In this document: positions 14,763 to 22,824 of the stretch, in pieces | Layout: each line of letters begins with the position of its first letter | Numbering within the stretch: the first letter of the stretch is position 1 | From: an uncultured Prevotellaceae bacterium | GTDB lineage: Bacteria; Bacteroidota; Bacteroidia; Bacteroidales; Bacteroidaceae | NCBI GenBank assembly: GCA_949299545.1 | Contig: CASGAM010000031.1 | Span: forward strand, 1 to 39,571 | Direction of reading: 5' to 3' | DNA length: 39,571 nucleotides | Translations under genes and position numbers: made by a program | The notes under the pieces: model-generated | Database searches by the model: none | The model's input: the letters and a program-made list of their open reading frames with translations, nothing else | What the model was told of the DNA's origin: nothing

Positions 14763-16643
14763 TTGAAAACATTTGAGGAACTGGGTGTTTCGGCCGAAAT
14801 ACGCCAGGCTATTGAAGAGTTAGGGTATGAACACCCGATGCCAGTACAGGAAGAAGTGATTCCATATTTACTGGGAGTGAACAATGATGTTGTTGCCCTT
14901 GCACAAACCGGCACCGGTAAAACAGCTGCGTATGGCTTGCCTGTTTTACAGAAAATCAACGCGGAAAGTAAAGAAACGCAAGCCGTCATCCTTTCACCGA
15001 CACGAGAACTTTGTCTACAGATCTCCGATGACCTGGAGGCTTATTCCAAATATTTGCCGGGCATACGGGTGTTGCCGGTTTATGGCGGTACAAGCATAGA
15101 AAACCAAATCAAGGCTTTACGCAAAGGTGTACAAATCATCGTCGCCACGCCGGGACGTCTTATCGACCTGATGGAGCGCAAGGAGGCCACGCTCAACAAC
15201 GTGGTAAATGTCGTGCTCGACGAAGCGGACGAAATGCTTTCCATGGGATTCTCCGAAAGTATCGACACCATATTGGCCGGTATTCCCGAGAACCACAATA
15301 CGCTGCTGTTTTCTGCCACCATGAGCAAGGAAATAGAGCGAATCTCCAAGAAATACCTGCGCGATGCCCGCGAAATCGTGGTCGGATCCAGAAACGAAGG
15401 TGCCGAAACCGTCAACCACGTCTATTACATGGTACATGCCAAAGACAAATACCTGGCATTGAAACGTGTCGTAGACTATTATCCCAAAATATACGCCATC
15501 ATCTTCTGCCGTACAAGAATGGAAACACAGGAGATTGCCGACAAACTGATACAGGACGGCTATAATGCCGAGGCACTCCACGGCGAACTCTCGCAGCAGC
15601 AACGCGACCTGAACATGCAGAAATTCCGCCAGCACCGCGTACAGTTCCTTGTGGCAACGGATGTGGCAGCACGCGGATTAGATGTTGACGACCTGACACA
15701 CGTCATCAACTATGGTATGCCCGACGATATCGAAAACTATACTCACCGGAGCGGACGTACCGGACGTGCCGGCAAGAAAGGTACCAGCATCTGCATCATC
15801 AACGTACGCGAGCGCTCGAAAATTCGTGAGATAGAAAAAGTCATCGGCAAAGAGTTCGTCAAGCAGGAACTGCCCAACGGCAAGGAAATCTGCGCCAAAC
15901 AGCTTTACAAGGTTATCGACGACATCGAACGCGTGGAAGTCGACGAAGAAGAAATCGCACAGTTCCTGCCTGATGTTTACCGCAAACTGGAATGGCTCGA
16001 CAAGGAAGACCTTATCAAACGCGTTGTCAGCCGGGAGTTCGGACGCTTCCTGCAATATTACGCCAATGCTCCCGAAATAGAAGAACCTGCCGAAAGAGGA
16101 GCCAAAGGCAAAAATGGCAAAGAACGCCGCAAAGGTAGCCGCACCGCAGAAGAAGGCTATACACGCCTGTTCATCAACTTAGGCAAGCTCGACGGTTTCT
16201 ACGCCAAAGAAATCATGAAACTGGTCAACGACCATGTCCATGGCAAAGTAGAAATAGGACGCATCGACCTCATGAAGAGTTTCTCATTCTTTGAAGTGGC
16301 GGAACAAGAAGCCGAAAGCGTCATCCGCGCATTATCCAAGGTACAGGTAAAAGGACGCCGCGTAAACGTAGAAGTAGCCAGCGACGAAGAAAAGTCCAAC
16401 GACAAAGGCAGAAAAAGAGGTCGGGGCAGCAAAGAACTCCCTCCCAAGAACAAGGAAAAGAAAGCGCAAGGCAGCAAAAACAAGCCGTCGCGGGCGGAAA
16501 AAGGCACTGCGCCAACCCACGGCAAGAAATACACCAAAGATGACTGGAAACAATTCTTCCAACCTGCCGACAAACGTCCTTTTAAAGGTGAGGAACCCGA
16601 TTTTCATGAAGAAGGATGGGCACGGCGCAAGCCTAAAAAATAA
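14763..16643 (+). CDS. deaD: DEAD-box ATP-dependent RNA helicase (DeaD/CsdA type)
   Basis: The 626-residue helicase unwinds RNA, probably in ribosome assembly and cold adaptation. Motifs in order are the Q motif with PMPVQ (25-29), I AQTGTGKT (47-54), Ia PTRELCLQ, Ib TPGRLID, II DEAD (153-156), III SAT (184-186), V VATDVAARGLDV and VI HRSGRTGR (327-334). A DbpA-like RNA-binding domain follows near residues 460-530 (RLFINLGKLDGFY ... VEIGRIDLMKSFSFFEV). A strongly basic tail (540-626) with Lys-rich blocks suits RNA binding. Translation starts at TTG (14763): an in-frame stop lies 15 bases upstream and the next ATG would delete part of the Q-motif region. A strong hairpin terminator follows. 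Confidence 0.97.
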   Translation: MKTFEELGVSAEIRQAIEELGYEHPMPVQEEVIPYLLGVNNDVVALAQTGTGKTAAYGLPVLQKINAESKETQAVILSPTRELCLQISDDLEAYSKYLPGIRVLPVYGGTSIENQIKALRKGVQIIVATPGRLIDLMERKEATLNNVVNVVLDEADEMLSMGFSESIDTILAGIPENHNTLLFSATMSKEIERISKKYLRDAREIVVGSRNEGAETVNHVYYMVHAKDKYLALKRVVDYYPKIYAIIFCRTRMETQEIADKLIQDGYNAEALHGELSQQQRDLNMQKFRQHRVQFLVATDVAARGLDVDDLTHVINYGMPDDIENYTHRSGRTGRAGKKGTSICIINVRERSKIREIEKVIGKEFVKQELPNGKEICAKQLYKVIDDIERVEVDEEEIAQFLPDVYRKLEWLDKEDLIKRVVSREFGRFLQYYANAPEIEEPAERGAKGKNGKERRKGSRTAEEGYTRLFINLGKLDGFYAKEIMKLVNDHVHGKVEIGRIDLMKSFSFFEVAEQEAESVIRALSKVQVKGRRVNVEVASDEEKSNDKGRKRGRGSKELPPKNKEKKAQGSKNKPSRAEKGTAPTHGKKYTKDDWKQFFQPADKRPFKGEEPDFHEEGWARRKPKK

Positions 16644-16713
16644 GCTGCATCCCTATACAGGTAAGCCATCCCAACTATCCGTACAGCTTGACAGACCTAG
16701 CGGATAAACATAT

Positions 16714-16763
16714 AACAAGAAACCGCCTCAAGTCAGTTATCTGACCTGAGGCGGTTTCTTGTT
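16714..16763. terminator. Bidirectional terminator between the helicase and the ABC operon
   Basis: Arms 16714-16736 and 16741-16763 are 23 bases each and pair at 22 positions around the loop TTAT. The core is AAACCGCCTCA/TGAGGCGGTTT, with A-rich and T-rich outer ends that serve both convergent genes. Confidence 0.9.
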
Positions 16764-16828
16764 AGAATATTCAGTTGTGTTACTCCATCCTTCCTTATCA
16801 AATCCATATGCTTAGACAGATAAGTTTC

Positions 16829-19090
16829 CTATTCCTTGCGAATCAATCCGGCCGGATTGACACGGGCAATGCGATTTATGCGCCAACCGATGGTAAGCAA
16901 AATGACAATCGCCGTACAAAGGACTGTCCAAATAATGATGCGCACGTCGTATGAGTAAGAGTGCAAAAACATTATCTCGGAAAAGAAACCGTAAAGGATG
17001 AAATTCAGCAGCAAACCGATACAGCACGACGCAGCATAAATGCCGATGTACGGTTTGCCGATGAGCCACCAGATGTCACGGTATGTCGCACCATGGATTT
17101 TATGTAAGGCCACCTCTTTCTGCCGGAAAGCCGTATCTGACATGATGGCCCGGTAGATACCCAACAACGAAATGAGCAGGCAAATAAGGGCACTGCCGCC
17201 GAAAACAGACTGGACGAGACTTGCCATATCCGCCTCAACCGCCATGTCATAGAAAGTTTCCAGACGGAACGGTTGTCCCACAAAACGGGCATCCCCCAAG
17301 ATGCGCTCCAAGTCATGACGCACTTGCTTCAGATCGCTTCCAGCCCTGACCTTGAGCATCAGGTATTCGGGCCTCATCCCGACAGGTGCGGCGGCCTCAG
17401 GCAGACAAAGTATGTCGAAATCCTGCTTATAAACAAATTCGCGCAACGCCAGACGGCCGGTAACCGCCAGCTGTTTCCCATTCACTTCGACGGTCTTCTC
17501 CATATCGCCGGACACATTCTTCGCAGGACAAAGATAGACGAACGGCTCACCTTCGACAGGTTGTACGGACTGTTTCATGATGTCAAAGAATCCGGGACTG
17601 ACGTAATATTCCGCGCGTAAACTGCCGGGGGATAAAACCGTTGACAGTGTCGCCCAGGTTTCCAACCACGGGCTGCCGGCCAGGCGTTGCAATACGACCT
17701 CCTTTTCCGGCTCTTTCGACCACTCGGATGAAGAAAAGTTGAGCATGACAATCTCTTTCATTTCCTTTTCCGTGAGATTTCCGTTGACCCGGTCTGCTTC
17801 CTGTCGACAGATATAAACAGAAGCCAGCAAGGCACTCAGAAACAGCACGCCAAACGTCATTTGCAGACTGAGCATCGCGTTGTTAACCCATGAGCGTTCA
17901 TGAGGATGGACGACACTTAGCCCGCTACGCCGGAGACGACGCATCACCATAACGGCCAACAGACGGGAGAAGAACCATGAGAAAACCAGCAACAAGCAGA
18001 CAACAATGACTTCAAAACGGAACAAGGCGCCGTAATCCGGCTCCAGTTGGCGCCGGACTTCCGGCGGCAGATATTCAAAAAGCTTCACAACCACCGTTTC
18101 TGTCAATGTCAACGCCACAAGCAACGTCAAGAGAAGAGTTGTCGCCTGCTCTGTGAACAACAGCCAATGCGGCGCGCCTGCACGCTCCTGCCCGAGGACC
18201 GTACGCAAACGGATTTCCTGCTGACGCATCAACTGTTTCTTCGTTCCGGCCGTAAAGAAATTGATGCTGGCCGTCAGCAACACCAGCAAACCAATCACCG
18301 CCAGGACCAGATCGGCACCCCAGTCGTAAGGTTTATCGCTGAGCAATACCGGTTCCAGCGTGACCGGCGGACCTCCTGCCGGCCTCACATCAACCAGCCT
18401 TCGCGCCAAAGCCGCCGTGTCGGCAGGCGTCTTCAGCAATCCCGTCAGACTGCCGGTTATCACATCCTGATAGGGAACAAAGACATCACAATAAGCAAAC
18501 GGACATGAACCGGCCGGATAATCCGCTATTACAGCCACCACCTCATACCACCGCCCTTCGCTGAGAAACATGCCGCCCGGCTTCAAAGCCGAAACGCCCC
18601 CGTAACGGTTTACGGCCCACTCCGTCAGCACCGCAGTGCCGGGACGCCGCCCGAAATCATCGAGCGAGCCATCAATAACTTCCGGCGGAAAAACCTTGAA
18701 AAAGTCAGCATTACATCTCAAGGCCGAAAAGAAATAATTATCTCCGTCCGTTTCAGCTTTCAATCCTACCGGCTCATAACCGGCCAGCGCCTCAAAAATG
18801 CCGTTACCGTAACGCTGCAAATCGTCATGCCCTATGTTCCGATAAACATATTCACTCCCTTTCTCATGTATTTCCACAAGCCGACCGCATGTCGGAAACA
18901 CCGACATCCCCCTGAAAAGCGAATAAAAGTAATAAAGGCAAAGACTGAAACAGACAATGGCAACAGACAGACTGAGAACAGACAGTACGGTGTCGGCCGG
19001 CTTCTTCGTCAACCGGCGAAATGAAACCAGAAAATAATGCCTTGGCAAAAGCAGTCCGGTGTAGCGATAACAGAAAGAATCTTTCTTCAT
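16829..19090 (-). CDS. FtsX/MacB-type ABC transporter permease (second of two)
   Basis: The 753-residue membrane protein has an N-terminal helix near residues 35-57 (TVLSVLSLSVAIVCFSLCLYY) and an extracytoplasmic MacB_PCD-like region. A cluster of three helices comes next (about 265-400). A further helix near 415-430 and a second extracytoplasmic region follow. It closes with three helices (about 640-745) and the family ending VNPAGLIRKE. This two-module arrangement is typical of long Bacteroidota FtsX-like permeases. It would work with the ATPase encoded at 21630-22304, either in efflux or in transmitting ATPase motion across the membrane; no adaptor or TolC gene is present to decide. It is the last gene of the operon, 92 bases after its paralogue. 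Confidence 0.9.
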   Translation of the reverse strand: MKKDSFCYRYTGLLLPRHYFLVSFRRLTKKPADTVLSVLSLSVAIVCFSLCLYYFYSLFRGMSVFPTCGRLVEIHEKGSEYVYRNIGHDDLQRYGNGIFEALAGYEPVGLKAETDGDNYFFSALRCNADFFKVFPPEVIDGSLDDFGRRPGTAVLTEWAVNRYGGVSALKPGGMFLSEGRWYEVVAVIADYPAGSCPFAYCDVFVPYQDVITGSLTGLLKTPADTAALARRLVDVRPAGGPPVTLEPVLLSDKPYDWGADLVLAVIGLLVLLTASINFFTAGTKKQLMRQQEIRLRTVLGQERAGAPHWLLFTEQATTLLLTLLVALTLTETVVVKLFEYLPPEVRRQLEPDYGALFRFEVIVVCLLLVFSWFFSRLLAVMVMRRLRRSGLSVVHPHERSWVNNAMLSLQMTFGVLFLSALLASVYICRQEADRVNGNLTEKEMKEIVMLNFSSSEWSKEPEKEVVLQRLAGSPWLETWATLSTVLSPGSLRAEYYVSPGFFDIMKQSVQPVEGEPFVYLCPAKNVSGDMEKTVEVNGKQLAVTGRLALREFVYKQDFDILCLPEAAAPVGMRPEYLMLKVRAGSDLKQVRHDLERILGDARFVGQPFRLETFYDMAVEADMASLVQSVFGGSALICLLISLLGIYRAIMSDTAFRQKEVALHKIHGATYRDIWWLIGKPYIGIYAASCCIGLLLNFILYGFFSEIMFLHSYSYDVRIIIWTVLCTAIVILLTIGWRINRIARVNPAGLIRKE

Positions 19091-19135
19091 TTAAGTGATA
19101 AAATTTACTTATTAATTTGCTTGAAATGAACAAAC

Positions 19136-19156
19136 AACCGCTTCTTTTTAGCGGTT
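19136..19156. repeat. Small hairpin between the two permease genes
   Basis: AACCGCT (19136-19142) and AGCGGTT (19150-19156) pair around a 7-base loop. The downstream minus-strand sequence (GTTTGTTC) is only weakly T-rich, so any termination would be partial. Confidence 0.5.
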
Positions 19157-19182
19157 TGAAGGGTTCAGGCAACCGGGGACGG

Positions 19183-21570
19183 CTATTCCTGCCTGATGAC
19201 CTCCGACGGATTGATACGCACCGCACGCCGTATTTGCAGCCAAAGCGTCAGTCCGGCAATGACGGCTACCACCACGCCTCCGGCAATGAAAATCCATGGT
19301 GACAGCGGGACATGGCGCGCAAACTGTTCCAGATAGCGTGAAACAGCCACATAGGCTATGGCCGACCCGACGGCAAAAGCCGCAACAAGTATATAGCAAT
19401 ATTTTCGCATCAGCAGGCGGTAGATGTCAGCCCCTTCCGCTCCGTGGATTTTGCGCAGGCCGATTTCCCTGTAACGGCGGCGGATGTCATAAAGCGAAAG
19501 CCCGAACAGCCCCAGACAGGATATGACAATGGCTATCAGGGCGGCGACGATGATGACGTTGGTTATACGCCGGTCGGCGTCGTGCAGACAGGCTATATCA
19601 TCTTTCAGGAAAGAATACTCAAAATCGCCGGTTCCATGGACTTCCTGATAGAGATGTTGAAGAAAACTGATGGCTTCCTGCTCGCGTCCCGGCGTGATGG
19701 ACAGGAAACACGGTTCATATGGCTTGCTTTCGTGAAACAGGAAAACAACCGGCTTGTCGGCACTACCCATATTTCCGGTCTTGAAATTTTCTACCAAACC
19801 TACAATTTCATACGGTTTGTTCTCCATTGTCTCTCCACTTGCAAACCATAACCGTCCTTCCGGCATGACTTTGGCATGCCGCCAGTCAGTGAGATGGAGG
19901 GCGTCGACAAACGACTGCGTGACAATCATTTTATACTGTGTGAATACGTCTTCGTCGTTCCATCCACGGCCTTCCACGATATCGAAACCGAAAAACTCCA
20001 TGTATTGTTTGTCGACATACCCAAAGCAAGCATTAACCTCTTCACCGCTTTCTGCCGTAAATTTCAAGTCATGTTGAATAGCATATGGCGGCTCACCAAA
20101 AGCCATGCCATTGAAAAGCGGTGATTCCGCAATACGTGCTTTAACCGGCTGGCTGTAGGATTTTATTTTTTCATCCCATTTTAAATATGATTTTTCATCA
20201 AGTGAGGTGTATAAAGGAAACAGCTGGCAGTGTAGGATATGATCAGTCGGGTAGCCAGTAGGTGTGCGTAACAGAAAGACGAACTGGCGGCTTAAGCAAA
20301 TGGCAACCACGACAAAACAGAAAGTGGCGGTATATTGGGCAAACAGGAATAACGCATGTGTGGCCGACGTCTGTTTGCCATTTGTGACAAACCGTACCGA
20401 ACGCATCGGAGCTGACAAGACATACCTGAAATAAGGATAGGCAACCAACAGCAATGGAAAGACAAACAGAACGACACCGGAAAGCGTCAGGTCGAAACGA
20501 AGGTCGGACATCACCGGAATTCCAAACCATTCGGCTACCGGCCAACGTGTAATCTCTAAAATGAACCAGGCAAAAAAGAGGGCTGCTGCACATAAACCGA
20601 CATTCTCAACATACAGTTGCATAAACAAACGTCCGTTGCCGGCACCAAGAATCTTTTTCAAGGCCAGTTCGCGTCCGCGTTTCAGCATCATGACCACATA
20701 GAGGTTGATATAATTGAACAGTCCCACCAGCAGAATCAGAATGGCGGCAGCTGTCAGATAGCGGACCGTTGCGGCATCTCCACGCAACAGAAAAGATGAA
20801 CCGGGTGAGACATGAGGCAGATCGAGATAGACATCTTTCAAAGGCACCAGCTGATAGAAAACAGGTTGGTTCTGGTAACATATCAACTTCATGGGCTGCG
20901 AAATCTTATTGTTCAGGGGTTCTACCTTGCACCCTTTATGCAGACGGACCAGTTCGTAACTGACGTAACTCCAATATTCTTGCTGATCCATGGATAAGAC
21001 GAAATCGAAATCGAAAGATGATTTAGTAGACGGTTGGTCCAATACGCCGACTATCGTAACAGTTTCGCCGAAAGAAAGAGACAACTGCCGGCCTATGGCG
21101 TTTTGCCCTCCGAAAATCCTGCGGGCCGCGTCGCGGGTTATCAGCGCCTGACCAAAGGCGATGTCGGTTACTCCCTCGGCCAAGGGATAAGGAACGATGC
21201 TGAAAAAAGCACTGTCGGCCACCAAGGTGCGTACGGCATAGCGGTTTTGCTCTGCCATCACATAATCATCCTCTAACATGATGAAGCGGGAAAAAGTTTC
21301 TACAGCCGCATCATTGAGGGGATTCCGGTAGTTGGGATCATTATTCCGGTCCCGACTATCAGTGAAACTCATTTCTTGCTTCTCGTTAACGGACACGGTC
21401 ATGTAGATGCGTTCCAGTTCGGGTATGAAATGATTGACATTCAGCTCCTGATGTACATAACGCACCAAAATGAATACGCAAGCCAGACTCAATGCAAGCC
21501 CTGCCACATTGATGATGGTGTAGGTTTTGAAACGGATGAGCGCGCGCAGCGATTGAAATATATCTTTCAT
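19183..21570 (-). CDS. FtsX/MacB-type ABC transporter permease (first of two)
   Basis: The 795-residue protein has the same build as its downstream neighbour. It has an N-terminal helix near residues 14-40 (TYTIINVAGLALSLACVFILV), a periplasmic MacB_PCD-like domain and helices near 270-400. A second extracytoplasmic domain and a final FtsX domain (about 670-785) follow, with IVISCLGLFGLSLYDIRRRYREIGLRKIHGA, written here in parts: IGLRKIHGAEG is the coupling segment typical of FtsX permeases. It ends INPSEVIRQE. It lies 59 bases after the ATPase gene. The two permeases probably form a heterodimer on the ATPase dimer. The substrate cannot be read from the sequence. Confidence 0.92.
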   Translation of the reverse strand: MKDIFQSLRALIRFKTYTIINVAGLALSLACVFILVRYVHQELNVNHFIPELERIYMTVSVNEKQEMSFTDSRDRNNDPNYRNPLNDAAVETFSRFIMLEDDYVMAEQNRYAVRTLVADSAFFSIVPYPLAEGVTDIAFGQALITRDAARRIFGGQNAIGRQLSLSFGETVTIVGVLDQPSTKSSFDFDFVLSMDQQEYWSYVSYELVRLHKGCKVEPLNNKISQPMKLICYQNQPVFYQLVPLKDVYLDLPHVSPGSSFLLRGDAATVRYLTAAAILILLVGLFNYINLYVVMMLKRGRELALKKILGAGNGRLFMQLYVENVGLCAAALFFAWFILEITRWPVAEWFGIPVMSDLRFDLTLSGVVLFVFPLLLVAYPYFRYVLSAPMRSVRFVTNGKQTSATHALFLFAQYTATFCFVVVAICLSRQFVFLLRTPTGYPTDHILHCQLFPLYTSLDEKSYLKWDEKIKSYSQPVKARIAESPLFNGMAFGEPPYAIQHDLKFTAESGEEVNACFGYVDKQYMEFFGFDIVEGRGWNDEDVFTQYKMIVTQSFVDALHLTDWRHAKVMPEGRLWFASGETMENKPYEIVGLVENFKTGNMGSADKPVVFLFHESKPYEPCFLSITPGREQEAISFLQHLYQEVHGTGDFEYSFLKDDIACLHDADRRITNVIIVAALIAIVISCLGLFGLSLYDIRRRYREIGLRKIHGAEGADIYRLLMRKYCYILVAAFAVGSAIAYVAVSRYLEQFARHVPLSPWIFIAGGVVVAVIAGLTLWLQIRRAVRINPSEVIRQE

Positions 21571-21629
21571 GTTTTATATGTTGACGAAGTTCTTACTGTT
21601 TTACATATATTCCGGGACAGCACACGAAA

Positions 21630-22304
21630 TCATTCCCTTATCTGATTGACAATCTCACCATCGAAGAGGTTTATGATACGTTCGGCATATCCTGCGTCGT
21701 GTTGTGAGTGAGTTACCATCACGATGGTTGTACCGCTGCGGTGGAGTTCACGGAGCAACTCCATCACTTCGCGCCCGTTACGGGAATCAAGATTACCGGT
21801 CGGCTCATCGGCCAGAATCAGTTTCGGACCGGCCACCACGGCACGGGCAATGGCTACGCGCTGCTGTTGACCGCCGGAAAGCTGCGCCGGAAAATGTTTG
21901 CTGCGATGGGTAATGTTCATGCGCGCCATGGCCTCCTCAATCCTGCGGCGGCGCTCCTTGGCCGGTACGCCGAGATAGAGCAGCGGCAGCTCGATGTTCT
22001 CATAGACATTCAGTTCGTCAATAAGGTTGAAACTTTGGAACACAAAACCGATGACTCCCTTCCGCAGGCGGGTACGCTCCGACTCTTTCATTTTAGACAC
22101 TTCCGTATCGTCGAGATAATATTCACCGCCCGACGGATTGTCGAGCAAACCCAAAATATTGAGCAGCGTGGATTTTCCACATCCCGAAGGCCCCATGATG
22201 GCCACAAACTCACCGTCATTCACTTCAAGGTTAATGCCTTGCAATGCACGTGTCTCAACTTCTTCCGTACGGAAAATTTTCTGTAAATCAACTGTTCTAA
22301 TCAT
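21630..22304 (-). CDS. ABC transporter ATPase (LolD/MacB type)
   Basis: The 224-residue ATPase has Walker [10 protein letters not shown] (38-46), a Q-loop near F89-Q90, signature LSGGQ (142-146), Walker B LILADEP (162-168), D-loop NLDS and switch His199 (VTHSQ). The short form without fused membrane part and the [11 protein letters not shown] start are typical of the LolD/MacB/FtsE class that pairs with FtsX-like permeases, which follow here. It is the first gene of its operon. Its leader of about 56 bases begins at a sigma-54-like promoter (22370-22386), so expression is probably switched by an enhancer-binding regulator encoded elsewhere. Confidence 0.95.
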   Translation of the reverse strand: MIRTVDLQKIFRTEEVETRALQGINLEVNDGEFVAIMGPSGCGKSTLLNILGLLDNPSGGEYYLDDTEVSKMKESERTRLRKGVIGFVFQSFNLIDELNVYENIELPLLYLGVPAKERRRRIEEAMARMNITHRSKHFPAQLSGGQQQRVAIARAVVAGPKLILADEPTGNLDSRNGREVMELLRELHRSGTTIVMVTHSQHDAGYAERIINLFDGEIVNQIRE

Positions 22305-22369
22305 ACCGTAAAAATATAAACTGTTTATTAATAATACGCATTTTTATTTAAAAACGCCACTTATTTACA

Positions 22370-22386
22370 TACAAAAACCGTGCCAG
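22370..22386 (-). promoter_or_regulatory. Sigma-54-type promoter of the ABC operon
   Basis: The minus strand reads CTGGCACGGTTTTTGTA. Against the consensus YTGGCACGrNNNTTGCW it matches everywhere except T for C in the -12 element. GG at 22384-22383 and G at 22372 keep the required 10-base spacing. Transcription would start near 22360. Confidence 0.65.
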
Positions 22387-22441
22387 AAAATGTAAATCAA
22401 TATAAATCAGATAATTACATTTTTGCAGCATTGAAAAGCAC

Positions 22442-22476
22442 GTGCGAAACCGCACGAAAATAGTGCAGAAACGCAC
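22442..22476. promoter_or_regulatory. Two upstream dyads, likely enhancer-binding-protein sites
   Basis: GTGCGAAACCGCAC (22442-22455) and GTGCAGAAACGCAC (22463-22476) are 14-bp dyads whose starts are exactly 21 bp apart. They sit at about -88 and -109 from the predicted sigma-54 start, the usual place for activator sites. Confidence 0.6.
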
Positions 22477-22606
22477 ACCGGAACCTGTCCCGGCAGCTAT
22501 CCGCAGCAAAAATCCCGTCCATAGCAGAGCCGCCCACCCCGCACAGGCCGTCTTCCATACTTTCTTTCCACAAGACGTTTTCTTTTATCTTACCTGCGCA
22601 AATATT

Positions 22607-22688
22607 TATAACAAGGCTTTATTTATATAAAACAAGTCTTCTTTTAAATATAAAAAACTTTCTTATACATAAAACAAGCCTTGTTATA
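22607..22688. repeat. AT-rich inverted repeat
   Basis: TATAACAAGGCTT (22607-22619) and AAGCCTTGTTATA (22676-22688) are perfect 13-bp arms 56 bases apart. Inside, the related ATAAAACAAGTCTT (22626-22639) adds a third imperfect copy in the direction of the right arm. Confidence 0.6.
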
Positions 22689-22824
22689 CAAAATGCTGAA
22701 GCAACAAAAAAAGTATAAATACGCTTTACCGGAAAAAGAATAAAAGACATGGAGTTATGACACCGTCAAAAAAACATGTATTTTTACGCTGTTTATTCAG
22801 TTATCCCAAAACGTGCCTGTAAAT

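Larger units (their letters stand above)
22305..22824. other. Divergent regulatory region between the ABC operon and the rhamnosidase gene
   Basis: I see no gene. The half near the ATPase carries the sigma-54 promoter and its dyads. The half near the rhamnosidase gene is AT-rich and contains the inverted repeat at 22607-22688. No clear -7 box for the rhamnosidase gene was found. Confidence 0.6.
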
